Shown here one piece after another: positions 1 through 10,247 of a stretch of DNA of 33,380 nt (within the stretch, counting starts at the first letter, position 1; each line of letters opens with the position of its first letter). Location: positions 1 through 33,380 of the forward strand of contig LFRN01000211.1 in NCBI GenBank assembly GCA_001512375.1, read 5' to 3'. The notes under the pieces were generated by a model, which worked only from the letters and a program-made list of their open reading frames with translations, made no database searches and had not been told where the DNA came from. This DNA is from Candidatus Methanoculleus thermohydrogenotrophicum. Its GTDB lineage: Archaea > Halobacteriota > Methanomicrobia > Methanomicrobiales > Methanoculleaceae. Position numbers and translations under genes: made by a program.

Positions 1-289
1 GCTGGAAGAGTTCAGGGGGGCTGACGTCGATGTGGTGGTAGACGCAACCCCGGTCGGGATGGAGCCTGACACCCGGAGCCTGCTCGCCCCCGGCGACCTT
101 GAGCCGGGGACGACCGTCTTTGACCTCGTCTACACGCCGCCAGAGACTCCGCTCATCAGGGCGGCGAAGGAGGCCGGGTGCGAGACGATACCGGGCACCG
201 AGATGTTTGTCCACCAGGCGGTGGAGCAGTTCCGACTGATCACCGGGATCGCGGTCACGCCCGCACTGGTGAGGGAGATGCTTGCATGA
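1..289 (+). CDS. aroE: Shikimate dehydrogenase, C-terminal part (5' truncated by window edge)
   Basis: Open frame from the window start to TGA at 287-289. VVDATPVGM...[42 protein letters not shown] matches the C-terminal AroE pattern; overlaps the aroC start by ATGA. Confidence 0.9.
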   Translation, partial: LEEFRGADVDVVVDATPVGMEPDTRSLLAPGDLEPGTTVFDLVYTPPETPLIRAAKEAGCETIPGTEMFVHQAVEQFRLITGIAVTPALVREMLA

Positions 290-1287
290 ACACCTTCGGG
301 AGAAATTTCAGATGCACGACGTTCGGTGAGAGCCACGGGAAGGCGGTGGGCGTTGTCGTTGACGGCTGCCCGCCAGGAGTCCCCCTCACCGAGGCTGATA
401 TCCAGCCCTACCTCGATCGGAGGCGGCCGGGGAAAAGCCCGCTTGAGTCGGCACGGCAGGAGCCCGACCGGGTGGAGATTCTCTCGGGGACGTTTGAGGG
501 GAGGACAACCGGTGCCCCGATCGCGCTCGTCGTCCGAAACCAGGACGTCCGGTCTGGGGACTACGACGCGCTCAGGGACGTCTTCAGGCCCGGACACGCT
601 GACTACACCTGGCAGGCAAAGTACGGGATCCGCGACCACCGCGGCGGCGGGAGGAGTTCGGGCAGAGAGACCCTTGCCCGGGTCGCGGCTGGAGCGGTGG
701 CGGTGCGCTGTCTTGCGCCCCACGGTGTCGCGATCAGCGGGAGGGTCGTTTCGGTGCACGGGGCAACCGAACCGGAAGCGATGGAAGCAGAGATCCGGGC
801 TGCCCGGGATGCGGGGGACTCTGTGGGCGGGGTCGTCGAGGTGACGGCGACCGGGTGCCCGGCAGGCCTCGGCGACCCTGTCTTCGGGAGACTGGACGCC
901 GCTATCGCCGGGGCGATGATGAGCATCGGTGCGGTGAAGGGTGTTGAGATCGGGGAGGGGTTCGGCGCCGCCCTGCTGCTCGGGAGCGAGATGAACGACC
1001 CCATCACGAGGCCCGGGTTTGCAACCAACCACGCGGGCGGGGTCCTCGGCGGGATCAGCACCGGGCAGGATATCGTCGTCAGGATCGCGGTCAAGCCGAC
1101 GCCCTCGATACGCCGGGTGCAACAGACCGTCGATCTGGCCGGGGAGGGGCGGGAGATATCTATCAAAGGAAGGCACGATCCCTGCATCGCTCCCCGTATC
1201 GTCCCGGTCGCCGAATGTATGCTCGCGCTCGTCATCCTCGACGCGATGCTTGAGCAGGCGAAGTACCGGGGGTTTGGCGGGGGGTAA
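286..1287 (+). CDS. aroC: Chorismate synthase
   Basis: [31 protein letters not shown] and [37 protein letters not shown] are chorismate synthase signatures. ATG at 286 is preferred over the upstream frame extension. Confidence 0.97.
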   Translation: MNTFGRNFRCTTFGESHGKAVGVVVDGCPPGVPLTEADIQPYLDRRRPGKSPLESARQEPDRVEILSGTFEGRTTGAPIALVVRNQDVRSGDYDALRDVFRPGHADYTWQAKYGIRDHRGGGRSSGRETLARVAAGAVAVRCLAPHGVAISGRVVSVHGATEPEAMEAEIRAARDAGDSVGGVVEVTATGCPAGLGDPVFGRLDAAIAGAMMSIGAVKGVEIGEGFGAALLLGSEMNDPITRPGFATNHAGGVLGGISTGQDIVVRIAVKPTPSIRRVQQTVDLAGEGREISIKGRHDPCIAPRIVPVAECMLALVILDAMLEQAKYRGFGGG

Positions 1288-1335
1288 GACAGAGGTGCCC
1301 CGGCCCGGTCCCGGAAGGGGGGAAGAGGCCGGGGT

Positions 1336-1971
1336 TCACCCCAGCAGGTCAGCGATCTGCCGTGCCTCCCGTATATGGTACTGCCCTTCGGCCGTCGGGG
1401 TGCCGGCATGGCAGAACATAAACTCCGACCCGAAGAGGGGCAGGATTGCGCGGGCGTAGCGGAACTCGGCGCCCATGACACTTGTGCAGATGGGTTTCTG
1501 GGCATGATGGGTGAAGGCGACGAGCGCAAGGAGGTCATCGGTGGTACGGGGTTTCACGACGATCTTCGGGATATCGCCATAGGATCTGAGCATGCTCTCG
1601 ATCCTTCCCAGTTCCGGGGAGGTGGGCATCTCGCTCGTATGTAGCGATGCGAGGATCTGGATGCCCTGACTCTTGATGACCGGGGCATGGTCCCGATAGC
1701 GGGCCTCGACATCCACGAAATCGACGTACCTCGCGATAGGACCGATGATACGAGCCCACAGGTCCGCGTCGCCGACAAAATTGCCCCCTTCCTCCCTGCT
1801 CCTGAGTGTGGCGATCAGGGGAATGGCAGTCTCCTCCCGGATCGCACGGACCTGGTCCAGAAGGTCTCCGTCCATCCGGTCGAGCCTGACCTCGATGAAC
1901 GTCGGGTTGTACTCTATCACCTCGCTGATGGCGCTGGTATCCTTCACAGAGACGACGATCTTCATGTTCAC
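1336..1971 (-). CDS. aroD: 3-dehydroquinate dehydratase, type I
   Basis: [33 protein letters not shown]...[16 protein letters not shown]...[16 protein letters not shown], type I AroD pattern with Schiff-base Lys context. Confidence 0.93.
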   Translation of the reverse strand: MNMKIVVSVKDTSAISEVIEYNPTFIEVRLDRMDGDLLDQVRAIREETAIPLIATLRSREEGGNFVGDADLWARIIGPIARYVDFVDVEARYRDHAPVIKSQGIQILASLHTSEMPTSPELGRIESMLRSYGDIPKIVVKPRTTDDLLALVAFTHHAQKPICTSVMGAEFRYARAILPLFGSEFMFCHAGTPTAEGQYHIREARQIADLLG

Positions 1972-2041
1972 TGGTGGTATACCGGCTTATCACTTAAAGA
2001 TCTGCCCGTGACCTCCGGTAGAGCATTATCCTCTCGAATGC

Positions 2042-2857
2042 TCATGGTCGGTATCCATCAACTCTCAAGGCATCGTGCTGCTCCAGCATGGCAGCGAAGA
2101 CCTCGTCAAAGGTTCCCGGCAGCCGTCGCTGGAGTTCCTGCACACCGACCTTCGTTATGCCACCACTGGTTGCGACACGCCGGATCAGGTCCGGAGGTGT
2201 CTCACCGGTCTCCCTGAGATAGGCGGCCGTGGCCGCGACCATCCTGGTCGCCAGTAATAGCGCCTGGTCCGTCGAAAGTCCGCCCGCACGGGACGCCGCC
2301 CCCGCCAGTTCCTCGATGATGGCGGCAAGCAGTCCCGGCCCGCAGCTCGAAAGAAACGTTGCTACCGGGAGGTTACTCTCCTCGACGAGCACCACATCAC
2401 TGATGGAAGAGAAGAGCCGCTCCACGCGGAGGGCGTCGTCCATCCCGACCTGCCGCCCGTGGCAGATCAACGTTGTTCCCTGCCCGACCCTGGAGGTGAC
2501 TGTGGGCACAACGCGGGTGACCGGGCCCGTAAACGCCGCTTCAAGCCCCTCCAGACCGACGCCGGTGGCAAGCGAGACGATGTGCTTGCCCCCATCCATC
2601 ACCGGAACAATCTCGTCGAGGATACCCGCTATCTCCTGCGGCCTGACAGCGATGATGACCATGCGGCATCGTCGGGCGAGTTCAGCGTTCGTTGCAACGA
2701 TGCTGATTCCCGGCCATGCAGCGGCGCATGCGTCCCGGCTCTTCTGGCTCTTCGACGAAACCACAACCTCATCGACCCGGAGCACCCCGGACGCGAGAAA
2801 CCCGTTCACCAGCATGCTGCCCATCTGTCCGTATCCGATAACCCCTAAACAGTCCAT
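2042..2857 (-). CDS. proC: Pyrroline-5-carboxylate reductase family protein
   Basis: N-terminal Rossmann GVIGYGQMGSMLVNGFL, IIAVRPQEI, and C-terminal FLSSCGPGLLAAIIEELAGAASRAGGLSTDQALLLATRMVAATAAYLRETGETP. Confidence 0.88.
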   Translation of the reverse strand: MDCLGVIGYGQMGSMLVNGFLASGVLRVDEVVVSSKSQKSRDACAAAWPGISIVATNAELARRCRMVIIAVRPQEIAGILDEIVPVMDGGKHIVSLATGVGLEGLEAAFTGPVTRVVPTVTSRVGQGTTLICHGRQVGMDDALRVERLFSSISDVVLVEESNLPVATFLSSCGPGLLAAIIEELAGAASRAGGLSTDQALLLATRMVAATAAYLRETGETPPDLIRRVATSGGITKVGVQELQRRLPGTFDEVFAAMLEQHDALRVDGYRP

Positions 2858-3117
2858 GATCCTTCCTCTTCGTTGATCTCCTTCATCAAAAGGATGGATG
2901 TCTCCCTACGAGATCCATGAGGGAGAGAGAACACTCGCTTTTCCTCAGATCCCCCGGCAGTGTGTCGCGATGATATCACCGCGCGATCGAGCATCACAGT
3001 CCACCAGGGAGGACCAGGCCCAATCCATTTTCGCATCTTCTGCGCCAGAGGGCAATGTCCCCATAAACGTCTGCCGGGTGGAGTATATAGGCCGGCGGGG
3101 TGATTGTACTGGATCAA

Positions 3118-5643
3118 ATGCCGTACGAACATCTAAAAGCTGGTCCGGCCGGGTCGCCGGAACTGCTTGCGCCAGCCGGATCGCCGGAGGCCCTGGCTGC
3201 CGCAGTCGCCGCCGGTGCGGACGCGGTCTACCTTGCCGGGAGGCGTTTTGGGGCCCGGCACTATGCAACGAACTTCCCGGACGATGAGCTCCGGTCCGCA
3301 GTCGATTACGCGCACCTCAGGGGTGTGCGGGTCTATGTCACCGTAAACACCCTTATCCGTGACGCCGAACTCCCTGATGTGGTCCGCTACCTCCTCTGGC
3401 TCTACGAGATCGGGGCAGATGCTGTCCTGGTGCAGGATGCCGGTGTGGCGGCGCTCGCCCGGGAGGAGGTCCCGGACCTCCCGCTCCACGCCTCCACCCA
3501 GATGACGATCCACAACCGTGAAGGTGTTGCCCGGGCCGCGCGGGAGGGGTTTTCCCGGGTGGTCGCGGCCCGGGAACTCACGCTTCCCGAGATCGAAGAT
3601 ATCGCGGAGGTGCCGGGGATTGGCATCGAAGTCTTTGCCCACGGCGCGCTCTGCTACTGCTACTCGGGGCAGTGTCTCCTCTCTTCGGTGATCGGGGGCC
3701 GGAGCGGGAACCGGGGGATGTGCGCCCAGCCGTGCAGGAAGCCCTACCAGCTCGTGACTGCCGAGAAGGATGAGTACGGCCGCCCGAAAGACCTCCGGGC
3801 CATGCCCACAGAGGGTCGTTACCTGCTCTCGACCCGGGATCTTGCGGTATATTCAAACCTCGACCGTATCGCGCATGCACCGGTGGTGTCGCTCAAGATC
3901 GAGGGGAGGATGCGCTCGGCGGAGTACGTCGCCGTAGTAGTGAGTATCTACCGGCGCGCCCTCGACGCGATCGCTGCAGGGGAGGTCTGGTCGCCTTCAA
4001 AAGAGGATATGCGGGACCTCGCCCTCGCGTTCAACCGGGAGTTCACAGGGGGCTATATCCTCGGTGATCCCGGGATCATGGCCCGCGACCGGCCCGGGAA
4101 CCGGGGGATCCTGCTCGGTACGGTCACCGGCTACGATCCAGGACGCCGGGAGGCGACCGTGCGCCTCGAGGGGGAGGTTGCGCCCCGATCAGGCGACGGG
4201 CTGGCCTTCTGCACGGAGGATCCCGACCGGGACGTGGGCGTGGTCGTCCGTGGCACGCCGGCTGTCCGCCGCGGCGTGGTGCGGATCGGGGTTCCCGCGC
4301 CAGTCGGGCGGGGCACCAGGCTCTTCCTGACGAAGAGCGCGGATCTTGAGAAACGGGCGAAAAAGATCGCCGAGAAGTTGCGGCCGCTGCCGATCGATCT
4401 GACGGTCACCTGGGATGACGGCACACCCTGCTTTTTGGGTGTGATCCCCGGCCGTGGCGGAGAACCAGTCCGGGTCTTCTACCGGGCAGACCTCGCGATG
4501 GAGCCGGCACGGAACCGGTTGCTTGCTCCAGAGGAGATCGCGGCGCGGTTCAGGAAGACCGGGGGAACACCGTTTACTATCCGGAGGCTGGACCTCTGCT
4601 ACCCGGGCGGACTCTTTGCACCGCCTGGTGCTTTAAACCGGGTTCGTCGGACCTTCCTGGAGAAGGTCGAAGAGGCTGTGGTCGCCGCGCATCGACCGGG
4701 GCCGGATGCGGTGGGTGCGGCCCGGGAACGGGCGAAAGCAGTGATCGCCGGGATGGTGCGCCCGGGCAGGGTCGTGAAGCTGAAGCGGCTCCCGTCGGTC
4801 TCAGTCTACACCGACACCCTTGAGAGCGTGGCGGCCGCTGTCCGGGGCGGCGCCCGGACTGTCTACTTAGAGTTCCGTGAACCCGCGACCACCCATCTCC
4901 TCGAGGAGGCCGCCGCTGTCTGCCGGGCCGGGGGTGCAGATGCTGTCTGGAAGTGGCCGTCGATCACACGACGTGGTTTCCTCGATGTAGCCATCCCGCT
5001 TCTTCCGTCGGGCTGTGATGCGGGCATTCACGGCGTCATGGTGAGCGGGCTCGGCGCTGCGGATGCGGTGCGTGCGGCCGAACCTCGGTTGAAACTCTTT
5101 GGAGCCGCGGGGCTGAACATCTGGAACCACCGCACTCTCAGGAAACTGGCCCCGCTCTTCCTGCGGTGCACGGCATCGCCTGAACTCCCGGCCGCTGACC
5201 TGGCCCGGTTGGCGGATTCAGCAGGCGAGGGCGCCCCGCTGCTCGAGGTGCTCGTGCAGGGTAACATCGAAGCGATGGTGACCGAGGATCGGCTGGCGGC
5301 GACGGTCTCCGATGGCCGGTTCCTGGGGCTGCGGGACCGGCGAAACCGCGTCTTCCCACTCCGGTGCGACAGCGAATCCCGGACATATATCGCCAACGCT
5401 GTCGAGACCTGCCTGATCGACCACCTGCCCCGGATCGTCGGAATGGGCATCGATGCGGTTGCGATCGATGCGCGGGGTCGGGGGGCCCGGTACGCCGGGG
5501 ACATGGCCCGACTCTACCTGACCGGGATCGAGGCTGTGGGTCGGGGAGACCAGGGCATGCTCGACGTGCTCAAGAATGAGGTAAAAGAGCGGGCGCTTGG
5601 CGGTATCACCGGCGGGCATTTCGTTCGGGGGCTTGCACCGTGA
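3118..5643 (+). CDS. U32 family peptidase-like protein (two U32/TIM-type halves, archaeal long form)
   Basis: ELLAPAGSPEALAAAVAAGADAVYLAGRRFGAR; Cys cluster CYCYSGQCLLSSVIGGRSGNRGMCAQPCRKPY; second TIM-like repeat after ~residue 560. An upstream GTG at 3100 is possible. Confidence 0.92.
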   Translation: MPYEHLKAGPAGSPELLAPAGSPEALAAAVAAGADAVYLAGRRFGARHYATNFPDDELRSAVDYAHLRGVRVYVTVNTLIRDAELPDVVRYLLWLYEIGADAVLVQDAGVAALAREEVPDLPLHASTQMTIHNREGVARAAREGFSRVVAARELTLPEIEDIAEVPGIGIEVFAHGALCYCYSGQCLLSSVIGGRSGNRGMCAQPCRKPYQLVTAEKDEYGRPKDLRAMPTEGRYLLSTRDLAVYSNLDRIAHAPVVSLKIEGRMRSAEYVAVVVSIYRRALDAIAAGEVWSPSKEDMRDLALAFNREFTGGYILGDPGIMARDRPGNRGILLGTVTGYDPGRREATVRLEGEVAPRSGDGLAFCTEDPDRDVGVVVRGTPAVRRGVVRIGVPAPVGRGTRLFLTKSADLEKRAKKIAEKLRPLPIDLTVTWDDGTPCFLGVIPGRGGEPVRVFYRADLAMEPARNRLLAPEEIAARFRKTGGTPFTIRRLDLCYPGGLFAPPGALNRVRRTFLEKVEEAVVAAHRPGPDAVGAARERAKAVIAGMVRPGRVVKLKRLPSVSVYTDTLESVAAAVRGGARTVYLEFREPATTHLLEEAAAVCRAGGADAVWKWPSITRRGFLDVAIPLLPSGCDAGIHGVMVSGLGAADAVRAAEPRLKLFGAAGLNIWNHRTLRKLAPLFLRCTASPELPAADLARLADSAGEGAPLLEVLVQGNIEAMVTEDRLAATVSDGRFLGLRDRRNRVFPLRCDSESRTYIANAVETCLIDHLPRIVGMGIDAVAIDARGRGARYAGDMARLYLTGIEAVGRGDQGMLDVLKNEVKERALGGITGGHFVRGLAP

Positions 5644-5801
5644 GCCGCTGCCGGATCGGTGTATCGATTCTCAATAATCAATAAAAGGAGGCGGGTATCC
5701 GATGAATCAGATTTCGCAGTAAGTCGATACCCTGCCTGGTTCATTGCAAATTCCCACGCGAAGTGACGCTTGCGTGTGCGATCATCAGACGGTCCAGGGC
5801 A

Positions 5802-6242
5802 TTATCCAGTGCGGTACTCTTCTTCGGTGCACCAGACCTCAAGCACTGTATCGCCGGGCTCGAACCGATCGGCATACGCCGGGGGTGTTGTGCCCGCATC
5901 CATCCATATGGTCTCGACCAGGTGGCTGGAGATGCGGTAGAGACAGCGATATCTCCAGGGTGATGTGGGCTTCACGTCCCGTTCGTAGATCTGCCGGCCA
6001 AGGCTGGACGAGCAGAAGATGCCCCTCTCAGGCTCGAAGAGGACCTCTTCGACGTACCGCTGAATATACCACCGGAGCTCGGAGACGAGGGCAAGCGCAC
6101 TCCCGAGCGACGCCGTTCGGACGAGTATGCCATACTCCAGCCTGTCGGGTTGGTAAAAGCGAAGAGCGTCTCTGCTGGTCTCAGAGTTGAGCAGGGTGGC
6201 GTAGAGATCAACCCCCTCCGGCTGAATAAGGAGGACGTTCAT
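5802..6242 (-). CDS. Conserved hypothetical protein, DUF5804-like
   Basis: 146 aa ORF, MNVLLIQPEGVDLYATLLNSETSRDALRFYQ...SLGSALALVSELRWYIQRYVEE. Resembles the archaeal DUF5804 pattern from memory; not searched. Confidence 0.65.
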   Translation of the reverse strand: MNVLLIQPEGVDLYATLLNSETSRDALRFYQPDRLEYGILVRTASLGSALALVSELRWYIQRYVEEVLFEPERGIFCSSSLGRQIYERDVKPTSPWRYRCLYRISSHLVETIWMDAGTTPPAYADRFEPGDTVLEVWCTEEEYRTG

Positions 6243-6609
6243 CGTGTATCGTATGAATATGAGGTGGGGAAGTCGATAAAGAGTTCAGGGCAGCTTGCAC
6301 GGGTCAGTGCCGGGGGAGAACCCGGGCCCCCCACCGGTGGTGGGCAGATGGATAGAACGCGCGTGTGGCATAGCGAGAAGCGGAATTGGTGAAACCCACC
6401 CCTCTCTCCGGGATCTCCGCCCGCGTGCAATGGATCGTGCTGGGAATCGCGCCGGGAGAGACCAGGGAGGGGTCGGGCTCCCCTCCCCGTAACAGGGCCA
6501 CGCCCGGGTATGATGAGGTTTGAGGTTTGGCGGGAGGCAAAACCCAACTCACCTCTCCAATCCCGGGAGGTTTCGTGGGAAAGGATGATGCGGATCTCTC
6601 CGGTCCAGA

Positions 6610-7782
6610 TCAGACATACATGCGGGCGTCAGGTGTCACTACCTCACGCATCACCTTCTTGATCGCCGCAAAGAAGTCCTCCCGCTCGACGGCCTCGGCA
6701 TCCCGCCGGACCGCCATCATGCCCGCCTCACGGCAGATCGCCTGCAGCTCGGCGCCGGTGGTCTTTCCGGTGAGTTCCGCGATCTCTGCGAGGTCTACAT
6801 CCCCGGCAAGGGTCATCTTCGCGGTGTGGATCTTCAGGATCTCAAGACGTGCTCCAGTATCGGGGAGCGGAATCTGAATGATCCGGTCGAACCGGCCGGG
6901 GCGCAGGAGGGCAGGATCCAGCATATCGATGCGGTTGGTCGCTGCCATAATCCTGACGTTGCCCCGGTTTCCAAACCCATCCATCTCAGCGAGGAGTTGC
7001 ATCAACGTCCGCTGGACCTCTGCGCTGCCAGAGGTCCCGTCATTGGTGCGCATGCTCCCGATTGCGTCGATCTCATCGATGAAGACGATCGCCGGAGCAC
7101 GTTCCCGGGCAAGGACGAAGAGTTCCCGCACAAGTTGCGCGCCTTCTCCGATGTACTTGTGGACCAGTTCACTCCCTGACATCCTGATGAACCGCGCATG
7201 AGACTGGTTGGCGACCGCCTTTGCAATCAGGGTCTTTCCTGTCCCGGGCGGGCCGTAGAGGAGGATACCCTTCGGAGGTTCAACGCCCACGCGCTCATAG
7301 ACTTCGGGTTTCGTGAGCGGGTACTCGACCGCTTCCCTGACCTCCTCGATCTCATCCCTCAGGCCGCCGATCTGCTCAAACGTGACGTCAGGTTGTTCAT
7401 CGAGCTCCATGACCCTGACTCTCGAATCGTAGATATTGCCGATCGTCTTGACGATGGAGAGTGTGTTATTCACCGCCACCTTCATCCCGGGTTTGAGGAT
7501 GCGGTGGAGTTTCTCATTGACCGTGGTGACGTATTCCTGGTTGTTGCCCTGCTGCCGGAGGTATACCTCGCCGTTATCCAGTACGTCAACCACTGCGGCA
7601 ACAAACAGTGGTGTCCGTTTTAACTGACTGTTCTCTTTTCTGAGTTGCAGGAGTTCCTTCTCGAGCAGCTCATTCTTTAGCTTGTAGTCCAGGATCTGCG
7701 CCTTCAGGTCCTGGATCTGGAGTTTGAGCATATCGTGCTCGCTTCCAGGATTGTTGCTAAGGGTTTCGTCCATGTCACTCAT
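6610..7782 (-). CDS. pan: Proteasome-activating nucleotidase (AAA+ ATPase PAN)
   Basis: N-terminal coiled coil, OB-like domain, Walker A GPPGTGKT, Walker B IVFIDEIDAIG, SRH RPGRFDR, and C-terminal HbYX-type tail (MYV). Confidence 0.96.
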   Translation of the reverse strand: MSDMDETLSNNPGSEHDMLKLQIQDLKAQILDYKLKNELLEKELLQLRKENSQLKRTPLFVAAVVDVLDNGEVYLRQQGNNQEYVTTVNEKLHRILKPGMKVAVNNTLSIVKTIGNIYDSRVRVMELDEQPDVTFEQIGGLRDEIEEVREAVEYPLTKPEVYERVGVEPPKGILLYGPPGTGKTLIAKAVANQSHARFIRMSGSELVHKYIGEGAQLVRELFVLARERAPAIVFIDEIDAIGSMRTNDGTSGSAEVQRTLMQLLAEMDGFGNRGNVRIMAATNRIDMLDPALLRPGRFDRIIQIPLPDTGARLEILKIHTAKMTLAGDVDLAEIAELTGKTTGAELQAICREAGMMAVRRDAEAVEREDFFAAIKKVMREVVTPDARMYV

Positions 7783-7812
7783 ATAGTAGGATCCCCAACC
7801 TCATTATAATGT

Positions 7813-8223
7813 GTGATAATGGTTATGAAAGGTAGAGCCATATCGAGGGGTATGGGAACCGGAGAACTTCTTGTTTCACCTGAACCCATATCGTTTCTCT
7901 CGGGCGTCGATCCCGAGACCGGTACCGTCGTGGAGCGGGGGCATCCACTCGAAGGGCAGTCGATCGCCGGGCGCGTGCTGGCTTTTCCGTATGGGAAGGG
8001 GTCAACAGTGGGGTCCTATGTCATCTATGCGCTGAAGCAGAACGGTCTTGCTCCTGCTGCAATCATCAATACAGAGGCCGAACCGATCATTGCGGTTGGG
8101 GCGATCATCGCAGGGATCCCCATGGTTGACCGCCTTCCGCCGGAGTTCTCCCACCTGTCTCCCGGCACCAGGGTGACGGTGAATGGGGATACAGGCGAGG
8201 TCTCCTGTGACGAGACCGGGTGA
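7813..8223 (+). CDS. DUF126 / AcnX small-subunit family protein (phosphomevalonate dehydratase small subunit)
   Basis: MKGRAISRGMGTGELLVSPEPISFLSGVDPETGTVVERGHPLEGQSIAGRVLAFPYGKGSTVGSYVIYALKQNGLAPAAIINTEAEPIIAVGAIIAGIPMVD. Confidence 0.9.
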   Translation: MIMVMKGRAISRGMGTGELLVSPEPISFLSGVDPETGTVVERGHPLEGQSIAGRVLAFPYGKGSTVGSYVIYALKQNGLAPAAIINTEAEPIIAVGAIIAGIPMVDRLPPEFSHLSPGTRVTVNGDTGEVSCDETG

Positions 8224-8599
8224 GGAGTGCGGTGGCGGCGTGCCGGGGGTTCGTCAGACATGTAACACCCTGACAATCGACCGGGACATGGATGCAAACG
8301 TGCGGTTCATCACCATTCGAGCATTCCTGAGGGACACAGGTCGACCCTGAAAGCCCGGACATGCTACGACCTCGCCTTCCCGGGTGGTGCCCGGTCCTGC
8401 ATTGCGTGAGCCGTCCCGACAACGACGGCCTGCCAGCGGGTGCTTGAGTACGGGGGCGGCGGGACGGTTTTATGCTCTGCCTCTTCTTCTGGTGTCCTGA
8501 CCATAACTCGTGCCGGTGCTTATCGCTCATCTTCCTGGTACTGTCTGTAGCCAGTTTGGGCATCATGTGGTTTCGTGAATGTGTGGACGGATCGCCAGC

Positions 8600-8679
8600 C
8601 ACACGCGAAAGCCGGGCGGGTGATCGCGAAGGTGACGAAGGAAGGAAGGAACCGCACAGTCTTTGCGGCTTTCTGTGTG
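8600..8679. repeat. Imperfect inverted repeat, degenerate member of CACGCGAAG palindromic family
   Basis: Left arm CACACGCGAAAGCCG (8600-8614); right arm CGGCTTTCTGTGTG (8666-8679). Confidence 0.4.
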
Positions 8680-9035
8680 ATGCTATTATGGTGCACGTGA
8701 AATTTTGGATGAAACGCTTCAGTGAATGCCGGTAGCCCTGGTTCTTTCATAGCAATTTCTGCGGGCCACTTCTGATCCCGGGAAAAATGATTCTATATCG
8801 CGGGATTTTCCAAACTGGCCAGCGTTACGCTTTTTTGAGGTTTTTGAGGTGCGGTAGTACCGTTTGCACCACCCTCTTGCTGAACTGGTGGTGATCCAGG
8901 TGATGAATGCAGGGATGGCCCGGATGTGGTCTTTCCTCGATCTCTCCTCCCGTCCAGGGTGATACTCGTTGCAGGTCTCCGCCGCCTCTCCAGTCTTCCA
9001 TATTTATATATCGGCCACTTATCGTCTATTTTCTT

Positions 9036-9062
9036 AAATTATCAATTTTAAATTGATAATTT
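9036..9062. promoter_or_regulatory. Perfect 13-bp inverted repeat in AT-rich pilin upstream region
   Basis: AAATTATCAATTT-T-AAATTGATAATTT. Confidence 0.6.
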
Positions 9063-9087
9063 GTTGGGCAATTTATTTATATAATGA

Positions 9088-9129
9088 AATGATTTTTTAT
9101 ACAAATACATGTAGCAGTATAAAATCATT
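9088..9129. promoter_or_regulatory. Second AT-rich inverted repeat upstream of pilin
   Basis: AATGATTTTTTATAC (9088-9102) versus GTATAAAATCATT (9117-9129); arms match apart from a 2-nt length difference. Confidence 0.5.
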
Positions 9130-9234
9130 CCGTAAATATTAAGACGATATATGTATATATTTTGGGAAATTATGTATGTTACCGGACTGGCAACTCTGCC
9201 GAGCGGTTTTACTCCAGAAGAGGTGAACGAACAG

Positions 9235-9681
9235 ATGCTGAAGTTCAAGCAGAATGAAGACGCAGTATCACCGGTGATTGGGGTCATCCTCATGCTCGCC
9301 ATCACGGTGATCCTGGCCGCCACCGTCGCGGTGTTTGTGTTTGGGATGAGTGAGAACGTCGGGACGATGAAGATTGTACGTATCGGTTCAAAACTTGACT
9401 GCGACGACATAGTCCTTACGATCAGCGGAGGCCCGGATCTATCCTCTCTTCAGCGGCTGACTATTACGATGGATGGCAGTCCTGTCAATGTATCCTGCAT
9501 CAATGTATCCTGTATGAGTTGTAAAGACGGAGTAATCGAGGTCGATGACGGAGGGCAATTCAAAGTTGGCGACACGATCAAGATCAACAAGACTGCCATC
9601 AACAAGACTGCTGGAAGAGTCCTCGTTGTCGGCCAGTGGAGCGACGGCGTCGAACAGATTATCGTCGACCGCACCTACTAA
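9235..9681 (+). CDS. Archaeal type IV pilin-like protein (class III signal peptide)
   Basis: MLKFKQNEDAVSPVIGVILMLAITVILAATVAVFVFG is the pilin N-terminal pattern. ATG at 9235 has GAGGTGA shortly upstream and is preferred over the 9151 start. Confidence 0.88.
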   Translation: MLKFKQNEDAVSPVIGVILMLAITVILAATVAVFVFGMSENVGTMKIVRIGSKLDCDDIVLTISGGPDLSSLQRLTITMDGSPVNVSCINVSCMSCKDGVIEVDDGGQFKVGDTIKINKTAINKTAGRVLVVGQWSDGVEQIIVDRTY

Positions 9682-9692
9682 ACTTTTTTTTG
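9682..9692 (+). terminator. Poly-T terminator after the pilin gene
   Basis: aactttttttt immediately after the stop codon. Confidence 0.5.
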
Positions 9693-10103
9693 TGGGTGAA
9701 CCTGGAAGCAGAACCTGCTGGTTCACCTGTGATCAATGGTCCTCCGCAGGCTGGGGAAGAAGATGATAAGCCCCACCTGCTCGCTCCGGGCGGGTATTGC
9801 CTTCTGCGGGGCTTGATGCCCACCACGGTCCACCACTATGTCGGCGAGACAGGAGAAATCCGCGGCCGTCGCTCAAACTCACTCGTGGGTGAGATGGACC
9901 ACCCGAACCGAGCTCGAATCTCGCTGGTATCAGCAGGAATGCAACCGCATCCACATGAGGCTTTTAAGTTAGCGCGTATAGGGCCTCCTCCTCCCCGATC
10001 CCCCAAAAATGATGTCCATCACAATCCACTGCCTGGAAGAGCAGGCGGTTTCATCTGTGAGGCATGAAACTCTGCCCCATGAGCGTTTCATGTGCAGCGC
10101 TAT

Positions 10104-10168
10104 CTCATGCGAAGAGCGCGGAAGTTCGCGGAGATTATGAACTCTTCCCCTTCGCGCTCTTCGCGTGA
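10104..10168. repeat. Inverted-repeat element, CACGCGAAG palindromic family
   Basis: CTCATGCGAAGAGCGCGGAAG (10104-10124) faces CCTTCGCGCTCTTCGCGTGA (10149-10168), which reverse-complements to TCACGCGAAGAGCGCGAAGG. Confidence 0.65.
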
Positions 10169-10247
10169 TGCGGCGGTCCACCCCCTCACGCCCCCGGGAG
10201 TGAGATGAGATCGTCTACAGGATACTCTGGGCGCTTGAGGGATTGCG

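Noticed and set aside
130-1176. 348 aa minus-strand ORF and other long antisense ORFs over aroC
   Set aside because: Pro/Arg-rich GC-shadow ORFs opposite a clear aroC gene.
8472-8735. 87 aa plus-strand ORF with a hydrophobic stretch
   Set aside because: Crosses the degenerate repeat at 8600-8679, has odd composition and no convincing ribosome site.
9636-10067. 143 aa plus-strand ORF after the pilin
   Set aside because: Starts inside the pilin gene in another frame and covers a poly-T terminator; no domain recognised.
10063-10092. CATGAAAC...GTTTCATG inverted repeat
   Set aside because: Only 8-bp arms in a repeat-rich gap; too short to support a separate claim. Not a CRISPR, since no regular spacing exists.
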